Part shown: positions 1 through 12,193 of the stretch, one piece after another
How positions within the stretch are numbered: the first letter of the stretch is position 1
Layout: every line of letters begins with the position of its first letter
From: Trichopria drosophilae
Taxonomy: Eukaryota > Arthropoda > Insecta > Hymenoptera > Diapriidae
NCBI GenBank assembly: GCA_030407085.1
Contig: CM059586.1
Span: 100,577,501 to 100,641,500, forward strand
Length of the DNA stretch: 64,000 nucleotides
Direction of reading: 5' to 3'
Notes under the pieces: model-generated
Databases searched by the model: none
What the model was told of the DNA's origin: nothing
The model's input: only the letters and a program-made list of their open reading frames with translations
Program-made: the position numbers and the translations under genes

Positions 1-269
1 TCAAAAGTTACAATAAAAATTGTTTGTTTGTTCGTGAACTTAATCCGCAACGTTTCTACAATGTAATTTTCATTTTTGGTATTAAAATGTAAGCTTACAT
101 AAATATAACAATAGTTTAAATTATTTTAATGCCGAGACAGCAAACAAACGCGGATATGCGTAAAAAGTGGAAGCCACCTCTACCATTTGCGTAAAACAAC
201 CAGACATCAGTGTCACCTAACAGAGAACAGATGTAACTACTTCATTCAAACGTAATTAAATGTCAATCA

Positions 270-434
270 TTACACTGAAAAAAAAAGTCTTAATTTAAGA
301 CCATTGATGGACTACGTTTAAGATGTAACAAAAATTAGCCCGATTAGAAAAGGACAAATTTATGCACTATACATGGACTAATTTTAAGCCACTTTAATGT
401 GTAACACTTTTATGACTTATTTTTTTCTGTGTAA
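270..434. repeat. Small inverted-repeat element (MITE-like)
   Basis: TTACACTGAAAAAAAAAGTC at the left and ACTTATTTTTTTCTGTGTAA at the right are imperfect inverted repeats around 165 bp of AT-rich sequence. Confidence 0.45.
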
Positions 435-1987
435 CAGGTGTTTATGGTGTAAAAAAGAATAATAGGACTGCATTTTGTTTGAAGTTCTATCGTAATCCAT
501 TTCCATTCTTGGAAAGATTGATATTTTTTTTAATTTAATGGTTGGTACCTCAAAGAATTTAAAATACTACTGTGTTGGGTATTTCAGATAATTTCAGTTA
601 ACAAATTTGTTTTCGCAAGAACTTGTAACAACTCGAGAATGTGCGCTGAACAGTACCTGCCACTTTCGACGTTTTACAGCACTGTCATAATAGGTGCTAT
701 ATTTTAGCAGTAAATTTTGTTACCAGAGAGACTTTTTAGTACCGAAGGAAACATAGGTATATTTTAACGTTCATTACTGAAAAAATGTTGGTGTTACTAT
801 TGCTTAAATGCGACACTAGCGAATGTTACTTTCGAAAGGTTATGTTCATACGACATTTTATTTCCCAGTAAAATTTATGAAAAACACGTCTACCTTTTTA
901 GAGATTAGAGTAAAAAAAATGTCGGGTAATTTTAGCTCCAAAAAACATAAACTCGATTTCTTGTGTATTTTCAACCAGTCGGCCAATATAATTGATCGCT
1001 TGTGCTAAAATTAATTGTATTATTCTCCTTCCGAGTGAACATTTTATTCTATTCTTGAAACTTCATTAAATAAGACAGAGTCACGGGATTTTCGCGGACA
1101 ACAGTTTTGATCGCGAGTTAAAAGCTCCATGAAGAATTCGGTTTTGTTGAATTAAATATGTCCTTCAGTGTCGGATAGTTATGTACAGTGCTGAAATAGT
1201 AGTTTTCGAAATAAGGGTGTAAAGTAAGATTTTACGCATCTCATTTTAATATGCGATTAGATAGAACCGGTGCGTAAAGTCGAATATTTACACCTAACAA
1301 TCGAACCTGTTTTTTAAAATATGTGTAAAATGCATGCGCCTTTTATAGGTTCGTAAAATCAAATTTTACGCGTACGATGAAAAAAATGAGTGAAACAAAA
1401 AATCCTGAGACGTTGAATTATCACAATCGTACAGTTTGCAAATTTGCTTTAAACTTATTAAAAAAATTAATCGAGTTATTAACTATTTTATTCTAGCTGA
1501 ATTTGTGAAAATTTTTAAAGATTTTGACGATCCAATTCATTGAAATTGTAATTATAATACTTGACGACTTTTGTGTTTTCGGAAAATCCACTGTTTTTTT
1601 TTAAAAGAAGTTGAAAGTAAATATAAACACGGACATTGTAAACAAGCGACCCGTAAGTTGAACTTTTCATAACAAAACGTTCGTAAGTACTTGGAAACAA
1701 TTAGAGACATTATTATTTCATTGTTATTTATTTCGGGTGATTATAATTTCAAGTTCAAACTATAATTTTTGAAAAGTACAAATTGTTACTACAATCTTTA
1801 ATTTATAGTTCACGTTTATGTAATTCATTGCTCAATTGTATTTTACCTTTACATTTTATGTGAAGATGACTAAAAGTTTTGAGTTTTGACTGGGAATAAT
1901 TGCCGGGAATGGTGGAAGTTGGTTTTGTGGTGATCGCCATGGTGTAATAAGTACGCGATTCAACTTTGTATTATATATGTAATATGG
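435..1987. other. No gene seen
   Basis: AT-rich, without coding signals. TTTTACGC/GCGTAAAA-type inverted motifs occur near 1210-1370, loosely like the 19-kb foldback family. Confidence 0.6.
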
Positions 1988-1989
1988 GC

Positions 1990-2033
<44 letters not shown>
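1988..2033 (+). repeat. (GT)n microsatellite
   Basis: More than twenty uninterrupted GT units. It explains the apparent Cys-Val open frame across it. Confidence 0.97.
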
Positions 2034-2250
2034 TTCCGTGCCAGGACATTTTGGACATGTCAACGGGAAATCTTCGGGACATCTGCGTGGAGGACATCGA
2101 CTGCAATACGGGAAAGACGAAATTGACGACCTGGCGATGGATGATCGAGATCGACCTAGGATTCCAACCTTAGGATGTGCTGCGACGTAGACTTCGGTTA
2201 TCGGCCAAAATGGGTGCATCGTCTACGTTAACATGGATGGCATAGTGAGT
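2034..2250. other. GC-richer unassigned block next to the microsatellite
   Basis: GC content here is clearly above the surroundings. The block starts after CCGTGCCAG and ends before a GTGAGT donor-like site at 2247. No frame is open throughout and none gives a recognisable protein. It could be an untranslated exon or an old repeat. Confidence 0.3.
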
Positions 2251-2629
2251 TGTGCGTTTCTTTTTATTTTGTAACCTCGTAACCTGTAATTCTGGAAATA
2301 CGACAAATGCCATTCGGCTGTAACGCGTTCGATTCTCGATTCCATTCCTTACTCGTAAAGCGCGATCGGTGTATTATCGTCCTCTATGACTCCCTGTTTT
2401 CAAATTCGGAAAAGTTGATGCTATGATCTATTTCGTTTATAGTCTCCTCGAGTTGATTTGCAGACGATTTTCTCTGATAGACGCGCGATCGTGTTTTGTC
2501 GACCACCATGACGTAAAAGATCGAAATTGAAAAAGCTTCGATAACCATTAATCCCTTGTGCGAATGTTGTGCTGCGCTCGTTTTGTCCTCCAAATTAAGA
2601 GTGTTTGAAATTAAACAGTATAGCAAAGA

Positions 2630-3699
2630 CCTATTTTGGAGAACAAATTTTAAATATTAAATAGGACGTGACTAATTGATGTGCAATTGAAATGTAAACA
2701 GTTCTGCAAGCTCTTTTTTAATTAACTATTATTTATAATGAATACGTTCTTCAAACCATATAATGAATGGATAATTGTTGATCAAATTTTAGTAAATTTT
2801 AGAATGGTAATAAATATTTAAATTCTAAAGTTGATTAAGTGAGAATAATACATAAATACAGACTTATATGTGTGGGGAAACTTATCGATAAATTATTCAA
2901 TCAAGACCCTTAAATTTTAATCATTAAAAGTGAGGATAGTACGAAGTTGGATGGCGGTATATTAGGCATCCGATTACGTCAAAATCACTTTATGGTATGT
3001 TTGGCAAAATTTGTTATTCTACATTGTAAATCAGCGATTTAAGTCGAAATGTCGCTCTTTTCGAGTTTGTTGAATGTCAAATACCAGTCAGCGCCTTTGA
3101 CAAGTGTGCTGACGAACATCATCTTTCTCTAGATGTCCGTAAGAACACCGCGCTTTTATAAATGTTGACACGAAACTGTTGCGAACAGTTCAAACCGTTC
3201 TAAAGATATTGCCGCCGAGACGTCTGCTTCGAGCAAATAAAGTTTTACATAAATTTCGTGCATTGAAATATAATCGAAATAACACCGCCTTAAATAGATG
3301 TTAGTTAAACGTCATGTGTTGTCCTATGTTTATGGAAAATCGCCCCCATTTTCTAAAAACAGAAGTTTGATAGAAGATAATAATTCTTGGTACATATTCT
3401 AAAGAATGTCACATTTTTAGCGGTGCTTCGAAAGTTCAGGATGGCCGTTGATATTTGAAGAAAATATGATGGCGATTGATTATTGACTTTATCATGTAGA
3501 TTAAAGAAATTTATTTGTATTTAAATATGTCAACAAAGTAGCATGAATCTATAATGGGATTATGATTCTAATTACAAATGAAAAAGAAATGTTTGGACCT
3601 TTTCGTGAACGGTTTGGTATCGATTTCATTTCAAATTTTGTGCGCGAATGACAATTTGAATAGTAGTAACGTAATATAAATCATAATAATATGAATGAC
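2630..3699. other. No gene seen
   Basis: AT-rich sequence without recognisable coding or repeat structure. Confidence 0.55.
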
Positions 3700-5390
3700 T
3701 GGTCATGTTTGTGATGATAGGCGTCAATGTTGATGGTGCCCGGGTCCCGGTTTGGACAGTGAATCGCGGGCCTGACGTATTTGCATTCGCACCTTTCTTG
3801 AATGATAAGTCCAATTATTTGGATGGCGATGACGACGAGATGAATCGAATTGGAATCGATTTAAATTTCATTACGTATTTTGGGTACGAAACCAAAAATA
3901 TGAGCCCTTTAATCTTATTATTATTCGTTGGAAGGATGAGCCTTCTTTTGTTTCTTACGGAATGGTTTCAAAACCATTGAGGCAGTCGATCGAAAAAGTC
4001 GACGATCATGAGCTGATCCCCTATACATAGGGCGACGGTCGTATTTGGTAAAGATCGAGAGCGGAATCGTTGGTTTATGACGACTTTTACAGAAAGGCAT
4101 TTTGAATATCTATGGATTTATTAGTGTCGAGTCAACCGCCATATGACGAAATGAAAATTCAAATGAAATTGATACCAAACCTGAGTGTAGTTGAAACACA
4201 GTACTTGTTCTATTCGTGAGTCCAGAACAACCCGTGGATGTAATATTTCGATGGCGCTGTAATACAAACAGAGCTTGCAGATCTGCGACTTGAACTAATT
4301 TAAGAAAATGTAGACGCTGCTGGAGGTTCAAAACGATTCACAAGCATTGAATGTATAAGTTGAGGTACGAAGGAAAACAATCATTTGGTAATTGTAGTAG
4401 TTAGTGATCGACCTGCTTTGTCTTTTTCACTGACTTGGACGTAACTACTGACGACCTGGAGCTAACTATGCTGTGATGTATCACATGTTATTGATGTGAG
4501 TTTGAATTTAAGGGAATGTGAAATGGAAGCTGTATTGACGAAAGCATATGCAACTATATTAGCGAGTTTGAAAGGAATGAGTATGAGATTGTATTTGGTT
4601 GTTGAGTTATGGTACTATCTGATAGTACCATGCGAGTTGAAAGATGTTGATGCAAAGTGCGTGACGTGTGAAAACTTCGATGATGATTTGAATGGATTAT
4701 GAAAACATCGATTCTAGTGAAGTGTACTTCGTACAGGGGGGAGAATGTTATGGACGGAATCGATGTTTTATCGACTGTGGTACCCGGCGTAGGTTTTTCC
4801 CACAAAGGTGGGTTTCCCTACGCCATTGCACACCCGAATGGGGGTACCTCTCAAAATGAACGAGGCGTGTTAGGTAAATTATGTAAAAGGCCCTTCAAAA
4901 TGGTGACGATCTCGATATAATTATTTGTTATTCGGATATTATAATATCCATGCATTATATGACGTTGTAGATTTTAAATATTCGAGAAATGGTAAAGTCG
5001 AATTAAGATGTAAAAAATTGACGATCGGGTTTTTTCAGAACGCTTCGGGACGTCGTCGGGTCAGGAAGTCCGCGTTGCGATCGGATCGTCACCGATTGAT
5101 CGCAATAAATTTTGAATAGTTTTGTGGCCGATCAAGTCGTGCGTTTCATTTCAAAGCCCTCCCACCATTCGTTTACAAAACACATACTTTGCCGATGAAA
5201 ATAATTTAAAATTGCAGAAAGGCTATGAGAGGTGCCGAAAAGGGTCAAAAGTGCGTATAACTCGTCAATGGCACGAACGAATATACGACGAAAAATTAAA
5301 ATGCATCAACGCATTTCTCGTAAATGCATTTGATTCGATTAACGGAGATATTGCTAATTATAACTTGAAAGAGTGCCCCAATAAATAAAT
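3700..5390 (+). other. GC-richer region, possible remains of an LTR retrotransposon
   Basis: Composition differs from the flanks. ACAGGGGGGAGAATGTTATGG near 4733 resembles a polypurine tract followed by a TGTTA LTR start. An AATAAA signal lies inside the putative LTR near 5104. Short frames of up to about 90 codons occur but none shows a retroelement motif I can name. A second LTR was not found. Confidence 0.3.
4609..4631. repeat. Perfect 11-bp inverted repeat with one-base centre
   Basis: ATGGTACTATC, a single T, then GATAGTACCAT. Confidence 0.8.
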
Positions 5391-5998
5391 ATGATATTAG
5401 TTTTACATTTATTTTAAAACCCCAGTGTTGCATTACACTGAAATGTATTTCAAACGTTTACAGGATATCTCATTTTTAATGGCTCATCCTAAATAATTTG
5501 ACAATTACGTGTTTTGGAAAAAATATTTCCTACAATAGTTCGGAATATAGAGGATGATACTGATGGCGAAAATTAAACCCATACAATGTGACTGTTTTAA
5601 ATGGCACCAATAAACTTTTAGACTAGAATCGTATTTTTAAAATATCAAAACAGTTCTGAGTTAACATGAATCATGTCGATTTCTTATTCTAAATATTCGA
5701 TACTCATTCTTACAAAATTAATCATATGTACGGAATTTGTATTTTATTCGTCAAAAACGGAAATGAAAGCGATGCAGAAAGTGTTCTCATAACGATGGCT
5801 TACTTAACTTAATTTTAAAATGGACTTAATTTAATTTATTACGGTTTTACTCAAATTATTCAATTATTGAATATACTGATCTTTTTTTATTTCTAAATTT
5901 CGTAGACTAAGAATATTTGTTGTGTTAAACTAACATATTCACTTTTTGTTGACTCGCTGATTAAATATGAAAAACTATGGTATGCATTATTATTATAT

Positions 5999-7143
5999 TG
6001 AAAATATATATGGGTCATTCTCCGTCAACCGGTGAACCCGCCTACCCAAAATTGGTTTCAATAAAAATGATCGAGTAAAGGCTTAAAATTCATAAAAAAA
6101 TAACGGCTATCAAATGCCGTATGCACATTTTTATTATCCAAAATGGCCGACCCAATATGGCGGCCAAAATGTAGAATTCGATTTATAACAATTTTTAATC
6201 GCAAAGGAGACATTCACTTACGGTGTTTTTGGGTTCGCTGATTACGAATCCATCATCAGATTTTCAAAATCCAAAATGGCGGATTCAAAATGGCGGATGA
6301 AATATCTGGAATATAAATTTACTTGAATACCACTACGTCCTCGCCGTGGTCCTGGGGTAAGCTGCACGTGGTAAACATAAAATATATTGATAACCTGTGT
6401 TGGTGCAATAGGTGCTGCTATTGGTGAGGTAATAAAAATATCAATGTGCGCTCGGACATGCCTATACACCCACGCGTGCGCGTATGTTTCATCCACAATT
6501 TCAAATTTAGAAAATCTGAAATCGGATTCATATTCAGCGCCATTTTAAACATTGTGACAAATGAGAATCGTTAAATAAATTTAAGTTTTCGGATTTTCGT
6601 TAGTCATTTTGAATCCACCATTTTGGATTTTGAAAATCTGGTACCAAATTCGAATTCAGCGACCTCCATAATCCCCCGAGTAATGCGAATTATTCAAGTA
6701 AATTTATATTCCAGGTATTTCATCCGCCATTTTCAATCCGCCATTTTGGGTTTTGAAAATCTGGTACCAAATTCGTATTCTGCCACCTTCATAATCCCCC
6801 GAGTAATGAGAGTTATTCAAGTAAATTTATATTCCAGATATTTCATCCGCCATTTTGAATCCGCCATTTTGGATTTTGAAAATCTGATGATGGATTCGTA
6901 ATCAGCGAACCCAAAAACACCGTAAGTGACTGTCTCCTTTGTGATTAAAAATTGTTATAAATCGAATTCTTCATTTTGGCCGCCATATTGGGTCGGCCAT
7001 TTTGGATAATAAAAATGTGCATACGGCATTTGATAGCCCTTATTTTGTTATGAATTTTAAGCCTTTACTCGATCATTTTTATTGAAACCAATTTTGGGTA
7101 GGCGGGTTCACCGGTTGACGGAGAATGACCCATATATATTTTC
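5999..7143. mobile_element. Large palindromic repeat with 123-bp internal tandem units
   Basis: The arms (about 5999-6340 and 6810-7143) are inverted copies starting GGGTCATTCTCCGTCAACC. The interior contains tandem units of about 123 bp beginning ATTCAAGTAAATTTATATTC at 6692 and 6815, with an older unit before them. Each unit holds the motifs ATCCGCCATTTTG and TTTGAAAATCTG; most also hold a TCAGCGA/GCGAAC stretch. No transposase is visible. The ends abut TATATA, compatible with a TA target. Confidence 0.75.
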
Positions 7144-7144
7144 A

Positions 7145-8630
7145 TATTCCTTAAAATGTCACTTACCTCAGAAAATTTAATTTTTGGTTCCCTTAAAACG
7201 AATAATATAATAATATATTGGTTAAAATTATTAATTAGAAAAGTTTTGCGAAGTAATCAATTAATTTTGTGCGTAGTTATAAACATGTTTTTGTGCTTTC
7301 CTATAAACATGTTTTTAAAATAAATTTATTATACGGATTTCGACATTACCCGCTTTTCGCCATTCTCTCTCTTTCTCGCGTATATTCTAACATTTTATTT
7401 TATTTATCTTCATTTTTTCTAATTTGTGATTGTCAGTATTCTCTCTGCTGTTGCAGCGTCGCTATTCCGCATACAAAAAAAATTAAAACAAAAGTTTTCT
7501 TTAATTTTCTTTATAGACTGTTTTGTAAATATTTTCAATTTTTTAACTTATTTTGTTACACCTCAAATTGTAGGTGTCGAAAATTCAGACTATGTTTATT
7601 AGGGTCTAGTGAAAAAGTGCAATTTTCTAATTTCATATCGAGTTTGGAAGTTGTAGCGTTTATGAGTACGACACATCTTCAGCTTCGGCAATTACGTTGA
7701 AATTGAAAAGGAGAAAAAAATTTCTAGTATTTTTTCGCGTGTAAACAAAATTTGTATTCTTAATGGACGCTTTATGAACTCTTAATGGACGCTTATATTG
7801 TTGGCAGGGGACGGCGTAGATTTTGTTTCACTAAATTGATCATTGATACTTTCATGAAATGTTTTACAACCGTAAAAAAGTTTCGATGTTTTTGAAAATT
7901 TCAATACATAGTATTTTAAATATTTTTAAGAAACTATAAACTATTAATTACAATTATTTACAAATTATTGTCGTAAGACTAACAAGCCACAAAATTTATT
8001 TTTTACCACAATACTCTTTTTATATACATATGTGAAACAAATGTTTCTGAAACCATTTTTCTTGTCTTAATACTACAAGTAAAATGCTATGTTTTTGATA
8101 TAAAAAATAAAAAAATGTCCGGACCATATGTTACTTACTTTCAGGTTTGCCAGCTGCATCAGTGATAAAAGTCAGTTTGGTCAGCCCACTGGTAACTTCA
8201 TTGAGATGGAAGATAACTTTCTAAAATGAACCTCTTTATACCATATTTTTTAATGCAAAATAATTATTTACATATTAATTACTTTCATTTAAATATTCAA
8301 ACCAAATTTTCTAAATTCTTCTTCAAAAATGCTTCATAAAAATCGCTTGTTGAATGAATCGAGCTAAAAGAATTTCTTACTGAGAAATCAAAACATCTAC
8401 AAGTATGTATGGTTTTTTAATACAAAAATACCATTTTTTATGGTTAGAAGAAGGACAAAATGACGTCGCACAAAAATCCAAAATGCTGGAACAACAAATC
8501 CAAAATTGCTCACCTAAATAGCTCAGACAACCGTGTATTGAATTACATCAACAGTAATAATATGCACTGTTAAATTAACGCAATGAAATTAAAAACCTAC
8601 TTTTGATAAGGTTTTAATTTTCGACCGATT
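7145..8630. other. No gene seen; degraded Penelope-tail-like motif on the minus strand
   Basis: A 143-codon frame at 7269 is Phe-, Ser- and Cys-rich and looks like chance. At 7652-7682 the minus strand reads CTGAAGATGTG..AAACGC, loosely like a Penelope hammerhead. Confidence 0.45.
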
Positions 8631-8631
8631 C

Positions 8632-8930
8632 ATAAATTAATATATTTAAATAATTTTGGTATTTTTCGGCCAATTAAAGAATATAAATTAAAAATGGTTG
8701 AGTTTAATAAAAATTAGAAGAAACAGAAACAAGGCTCGCAGCCTTGAAGAGGACTCATATCAGAGTTGAAACGTTGCTAATTATTTATTTATTATTTAAT
8801 ACAAAATCCTCCAAATTATTGACCCTTGTTTCTTTTCCTTCTAGGTTTTATTAAACTCAACCATTTTTAATATTTCTTCTTTAATTGACCAAAAAATACC
8901 AAAACTATTTGAATATATTAACAAATTGAA
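8632..8930. repeat. Inverted-repeat element with a hammerhead-like centre
   Basis: The arms read TTTTGGTATTTTTCGGCCAA on the left and TTGACCAAAAAATACCAAAA on the right, and the similarity extends over about 85 bp including AAAAATGGTTGAGTTTAATA. The centre carries TTGAAGA..GAAACG, described separately. Confidence 0.6.
8743..8775 (+). ncRNA. Degenerate hammerhead-like motif
   Basis: TTGAAGA, then a GACTC/GAGTT helix with a 6-base loop, then GAAAC and GTT. The order and spacing match the Penelope hammerhead at 12698, but one core C is replaced by T and the cleavage-site context differs. It is probably inactive, if a ribozyme at all. Confidence 0.3.
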
Positions 8931-9389
8931 ATTCAACTCGATTTTATTACATATGCAACATCATATATCTTCTCGAAAAGACGTACATATTTCAGAGCGC
9001 TGATATTTAAATAGAGATGGTATCATTCTTCTAGAGAAATAGAGATACAAACAATTCCTTTTAATTATTCATTAAAAACTAAAAATATTTTGAAATTATA
9101 AATACGAAGTTCTAAGAATATGTCATTAAAAATTCTTGCAAATAATCATGAAAATTAATGAAACTATTCAGGATCAATATTCAAAAAGATACCAGTCAAT
9201 CCACAAATTACATTAAAAAATGGTCAATTTCTCCGGTCTACAGTATACTGGTCAAACCATGACAACGCTACACAGATAAAGATTATAAAAACAATAAAAA
9301 TTGAATCGTTCACATAACCCATTCATGTGGTTGATAAAAACAAATATGTCACACAACCCTCCGGGCACAACACATTTGTTTACAAGTTC

Positions 9390-10640
9390 GTTTGCACAGG
9401 ACCACAAACAAAATTTGTTTCGAGATCACTTGAATCAGAAAAAGTGGATCTCATTGATTTTCGGCCGCTGAGAACGAATCCGTTATTCAATTTGGCCCAT
9501 CACATCAGCATTTTAAGATATCTGATCCGAAACATATTCAAAAATAGGTACTTTTTAACAATTTAAGGTTAGGATATGCGAAAAATATGAAACGATGAGT
9601 TAACTTGGACAAAGAATTCGTTTTCAGCGACCAAAATTCTATAAGATCCTCCACTTCTGATTCAAGTTGTGTTAAAAAAACGGTTTGCCGCTTGTGTTAC
9701 ACAGGACCATAATTTTTTTTTGCGAGATAACTTGAATCAAAGGTTGTGGATCCTATAGATTTTTGGCCGCTGACTACGAATTTGTTTCCTAATTTGGCTC
9801 ATCACGACAAGATTTCAAGATATCTGTTCCAAAAAATAGGCAAATTTATCCTTTTTTGGCAATTTGAGGTTAGGATATGTGAAAAGTCTGAAGTCACGGG
9901 TCAAATTGGACACCTAATTTATTTTCGGCGACTAAAAATCTATAAGTTCCAGTACCTCTGATTCAAGTTATATCCCCTAAAAAATTGTTTTGAGGTCCTG
10001 TGTAATTAATCACTGATGATACTTCTCGACATAAATAACACAAAACCGCAACGTTTTTTTTTTACACAACTTGAATCACAAGTTGAGGATCTTATAGATT
10101 TTTTGTCGCTGAAAATGGATTCTTTGTCCAAGTTAACTCATCGTTTCAGATTTTTCACATATCCTAACCTTAAATTACTAAAAAGTATATTTTTGTCACA
10201 CCTGCACAAAACTGCTACCTTTCCGTGCAGGTTAAGCCAACGGAAAGGTGCCATTTATGGCCGAGGACGCAACTGCGCATGCGCACGGGCGTTTTTCAAT
10301 TTTTATCGCCCGCTGTTCTCATTACAGCCCGCCACTCTTTACCGCCGGCCAGTAAGGTGGCATTTTTGTCGACAGGTGTGACAAAAAGTATCGTGTGTAC
10401 CGCGGCCGGAAATGCATTACACGTTCGGGCGATGCTGAATCCCTCGTCTACGGCATTAATACATGCCTTTCCGCCCTAGATACACAATATACTATTTTGA
10501 TTTTTTTTTGGATCAGATATCTTAAAATCCTGACGTGATGGGCCAAATTGAATAACGCATTTGTTTTCAGCGGCCAAAAATCTATAAGATCCATTATTTC
10601 TGATTCAAATGATCTCGAAACAAATTTTTTTTGTCCTTTG
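9390..10640. mobile_element. Palindromic repeat interrupted by a GC-rich insertion
   Basis: The left arm (about 9390-9980) consists of two direct units with TGGATC-TATAGATTTTTGG-like cores and AAGATATCTG. The right arm (about 10060-10187 and 10491-10640) is its reverse complement. The right arm is split by about 300 bp of GC-richer sequence. No coding sequence was found. Confidence 0.65.
10190..10387. mobile_element. GC-rich short inverted-repeat element nested in the palindrome
   Basis: TTTTTGTCACACCTG at 10190-10204 is repeated inverted as CAGGTGTGACAAAAA at 10373-10387. The 198-bp body is much GC-richer than its surroundings and includes a hairpin ACCTTTCCGT/ACGGAAAGGT (10217-10249). The nested insertion continues to about 10490. 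Confidence 0.55.
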
Positions 10641-11194
10641 TTGTCAATAAATTGATACTAGATTACAAAAATCAGTGAATAGTATTGATCGCATTTTTGC
10701 ACAGACCATATTAAATAAATCTTTTGAATTTAACGAAACTACCTACGTTTTACGATCAGCGACACCGGCATTCCTTGAGTAATCAGGATTATTACAAATA
10801 ATTACTTTTATGTGAAAATGAGTACATTTAAAAAAAATCTAAAAATATTTAATGGAATATGTTCCCATTTTATTAATAAAAATGAAAGCATAAACATTTA
10901 GTTGGCCAGATCCTTTTAATGGGCAGGTCTAGTGCTCGATTTTAAACCGCATTTTAAACCACTAGAAATGTAACAAAAAAAATTGTGTGAAAATCATATT
11001 TTTATAAAAATATTAAAAATATTAAAAATTAAATTTTAAGAAATGTTTTCAACGTTATTCTACTCTTTTTTCAGATTTTTTTTTTGTATGACAAATTAAC
11101 GCCGAAATCAAGATACAATTTTGTTGCTTGCGATGGTTAATAAGTTGAGAAATTGTTTTTTTTTTTGAGATGTTCCATCCTTAACCTACACTTC

Positions 11195-12193
11195 ATAGAA
11201 AACATTCTTATACAAAAATTACCATGTAAACTTCCATTTTACCATAGATACGTAGATGACATTTTAACAATTATTCCAAACGAATTTTTAGATGCAATTT
11301 TACCCATTTTCAATAGCTTACACAAAATCAAAGGTTTTCAAAATAAAATTACTTTCACCATAGAAAAAGAAGACAACAAAAGAATTAGTTTTTTAGACTT
11401 ACTTATTATAAACGATAGAAATACCTTAATTACAGACTGGTACCATAAAAATACATTTTCTGGCAGATATTTAAATTTCCATTCAAACCACCCATTACAT
11501 TACAAAATAGGAGTAACTTTCGGATTAATCGACAGAGCATTAAGATTAGCACATATTAAAATTAGAGAAAAAAATCTAAAACTAGTTAAACAAATACTAA
11601 TAGAAAACGGATACCCCATATACATAATCAATGAATGTTTTAGAAAAAGAGTCTACAAAATATACAACACCCTTGATACAAAATCAAACGACAAAAAATA
11701 TATCAAAACTATTAGCATACCATACTTTAAAAATATCTCAGAGAATATAAGAAGTAATTTCAGAAAGATCGATATTAGAGTAGTATTCAAACCAACGAAC
11801 ACAAATATTGGTGGCATTAAACCGTTCAAAGACAAAACTGATAAATTACATAAAAAAGACGTAGTATATAAAATTAAATGCAACAACTGTGATGGAGTCT
11901 ATATAGGTGAAACAGGCAGACTTTTAAAAAACAGAATAACCGAACATAAACATAACATCTACTTAAACGAAGACAAATATGCAGGACTCACTACACATAG
12001 AATTAACACAGGACATAATTTTGATTTTTCAAACGTCAAAATTCTAGCAATAGAAATAAATAAATACAAAAGAAAACATATGGAAAACTTTTTTATCAAA
12101 AATAACAACAAATCAGTAAACATCCGCTTTGAAAAGTCAAATTTACCAGACACATATATACCTCTACTTCAAGTTCAAAATTCAAAACAATAA
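11195..12193 (+). CDS. Penelope-like RT (partial) plus GIY-YIG endonuclease
   Basis: The frame encodes about 332 residues of Penelope-like polyprotein. RYVDDIL is the catalytic palm motif of the reverse transcriptase; ISFLDLLI and FSGRYLNFHSNHPLHYKIGV follow the family order. The GIY-YIG nuclease starts VVYKIKCNNCDGVYIGETGR and continues LKNRITEHKHN. The fingers and N-terminal palm are missing, so this copy cannot be autonomous. The frame can be read from 11153 without ATG, but residues before the 14-mer at 11181 are probably host sequence. Confidence 0.88.
   Translation: MENILIQKLPCKLPFYHRYVDDILTIIPNEFLDAILPIFNSLHKIKGFQNKITFTIEKEDNKRISFLDLLIINDRNTLITDWYHKNTFSGRYLNFHSNHPLHYKIGVTFGLIDRALRLAHIKIREKNLKLVKQILIENGYPIYIINECFRKRVYKIYNTLDTKSNDKKYIKTISIPYFKNISENIRSNFRKIDIRVVFKPTNTNIGGIKPFKDKTDKLHKKDVVYKIKCNNCDGVYIGETGRLLKNRITEHKHNIYLNEDKYAGLTTHRINTGHNFDFSNVKILAIEINKYKRKHMENFFIKNNNKSVNIRFEKSNLPDTYIPLLQVQNSKQ

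Noticed and set aside
1966..2219. Cys-Val and Thr-His rich frames
   Set aside because: Translation of the (GT)n microsatellite plus the neighbouring block.
6242..6901. Repeated open frames NLYSRYFIRHF on both strands
   Set aside because: They result from a 123-bp tandem unit that preserves frame; part of a palindromic repeat, not a gene.
7269..7700. 143-codon frame on the plus strand
   Set aside because: No ATG start (begins GTG), low-complexity Phe/Ser/Cys composition, no motif, and overlaps a Penelope-tail-like motif on the other strand.
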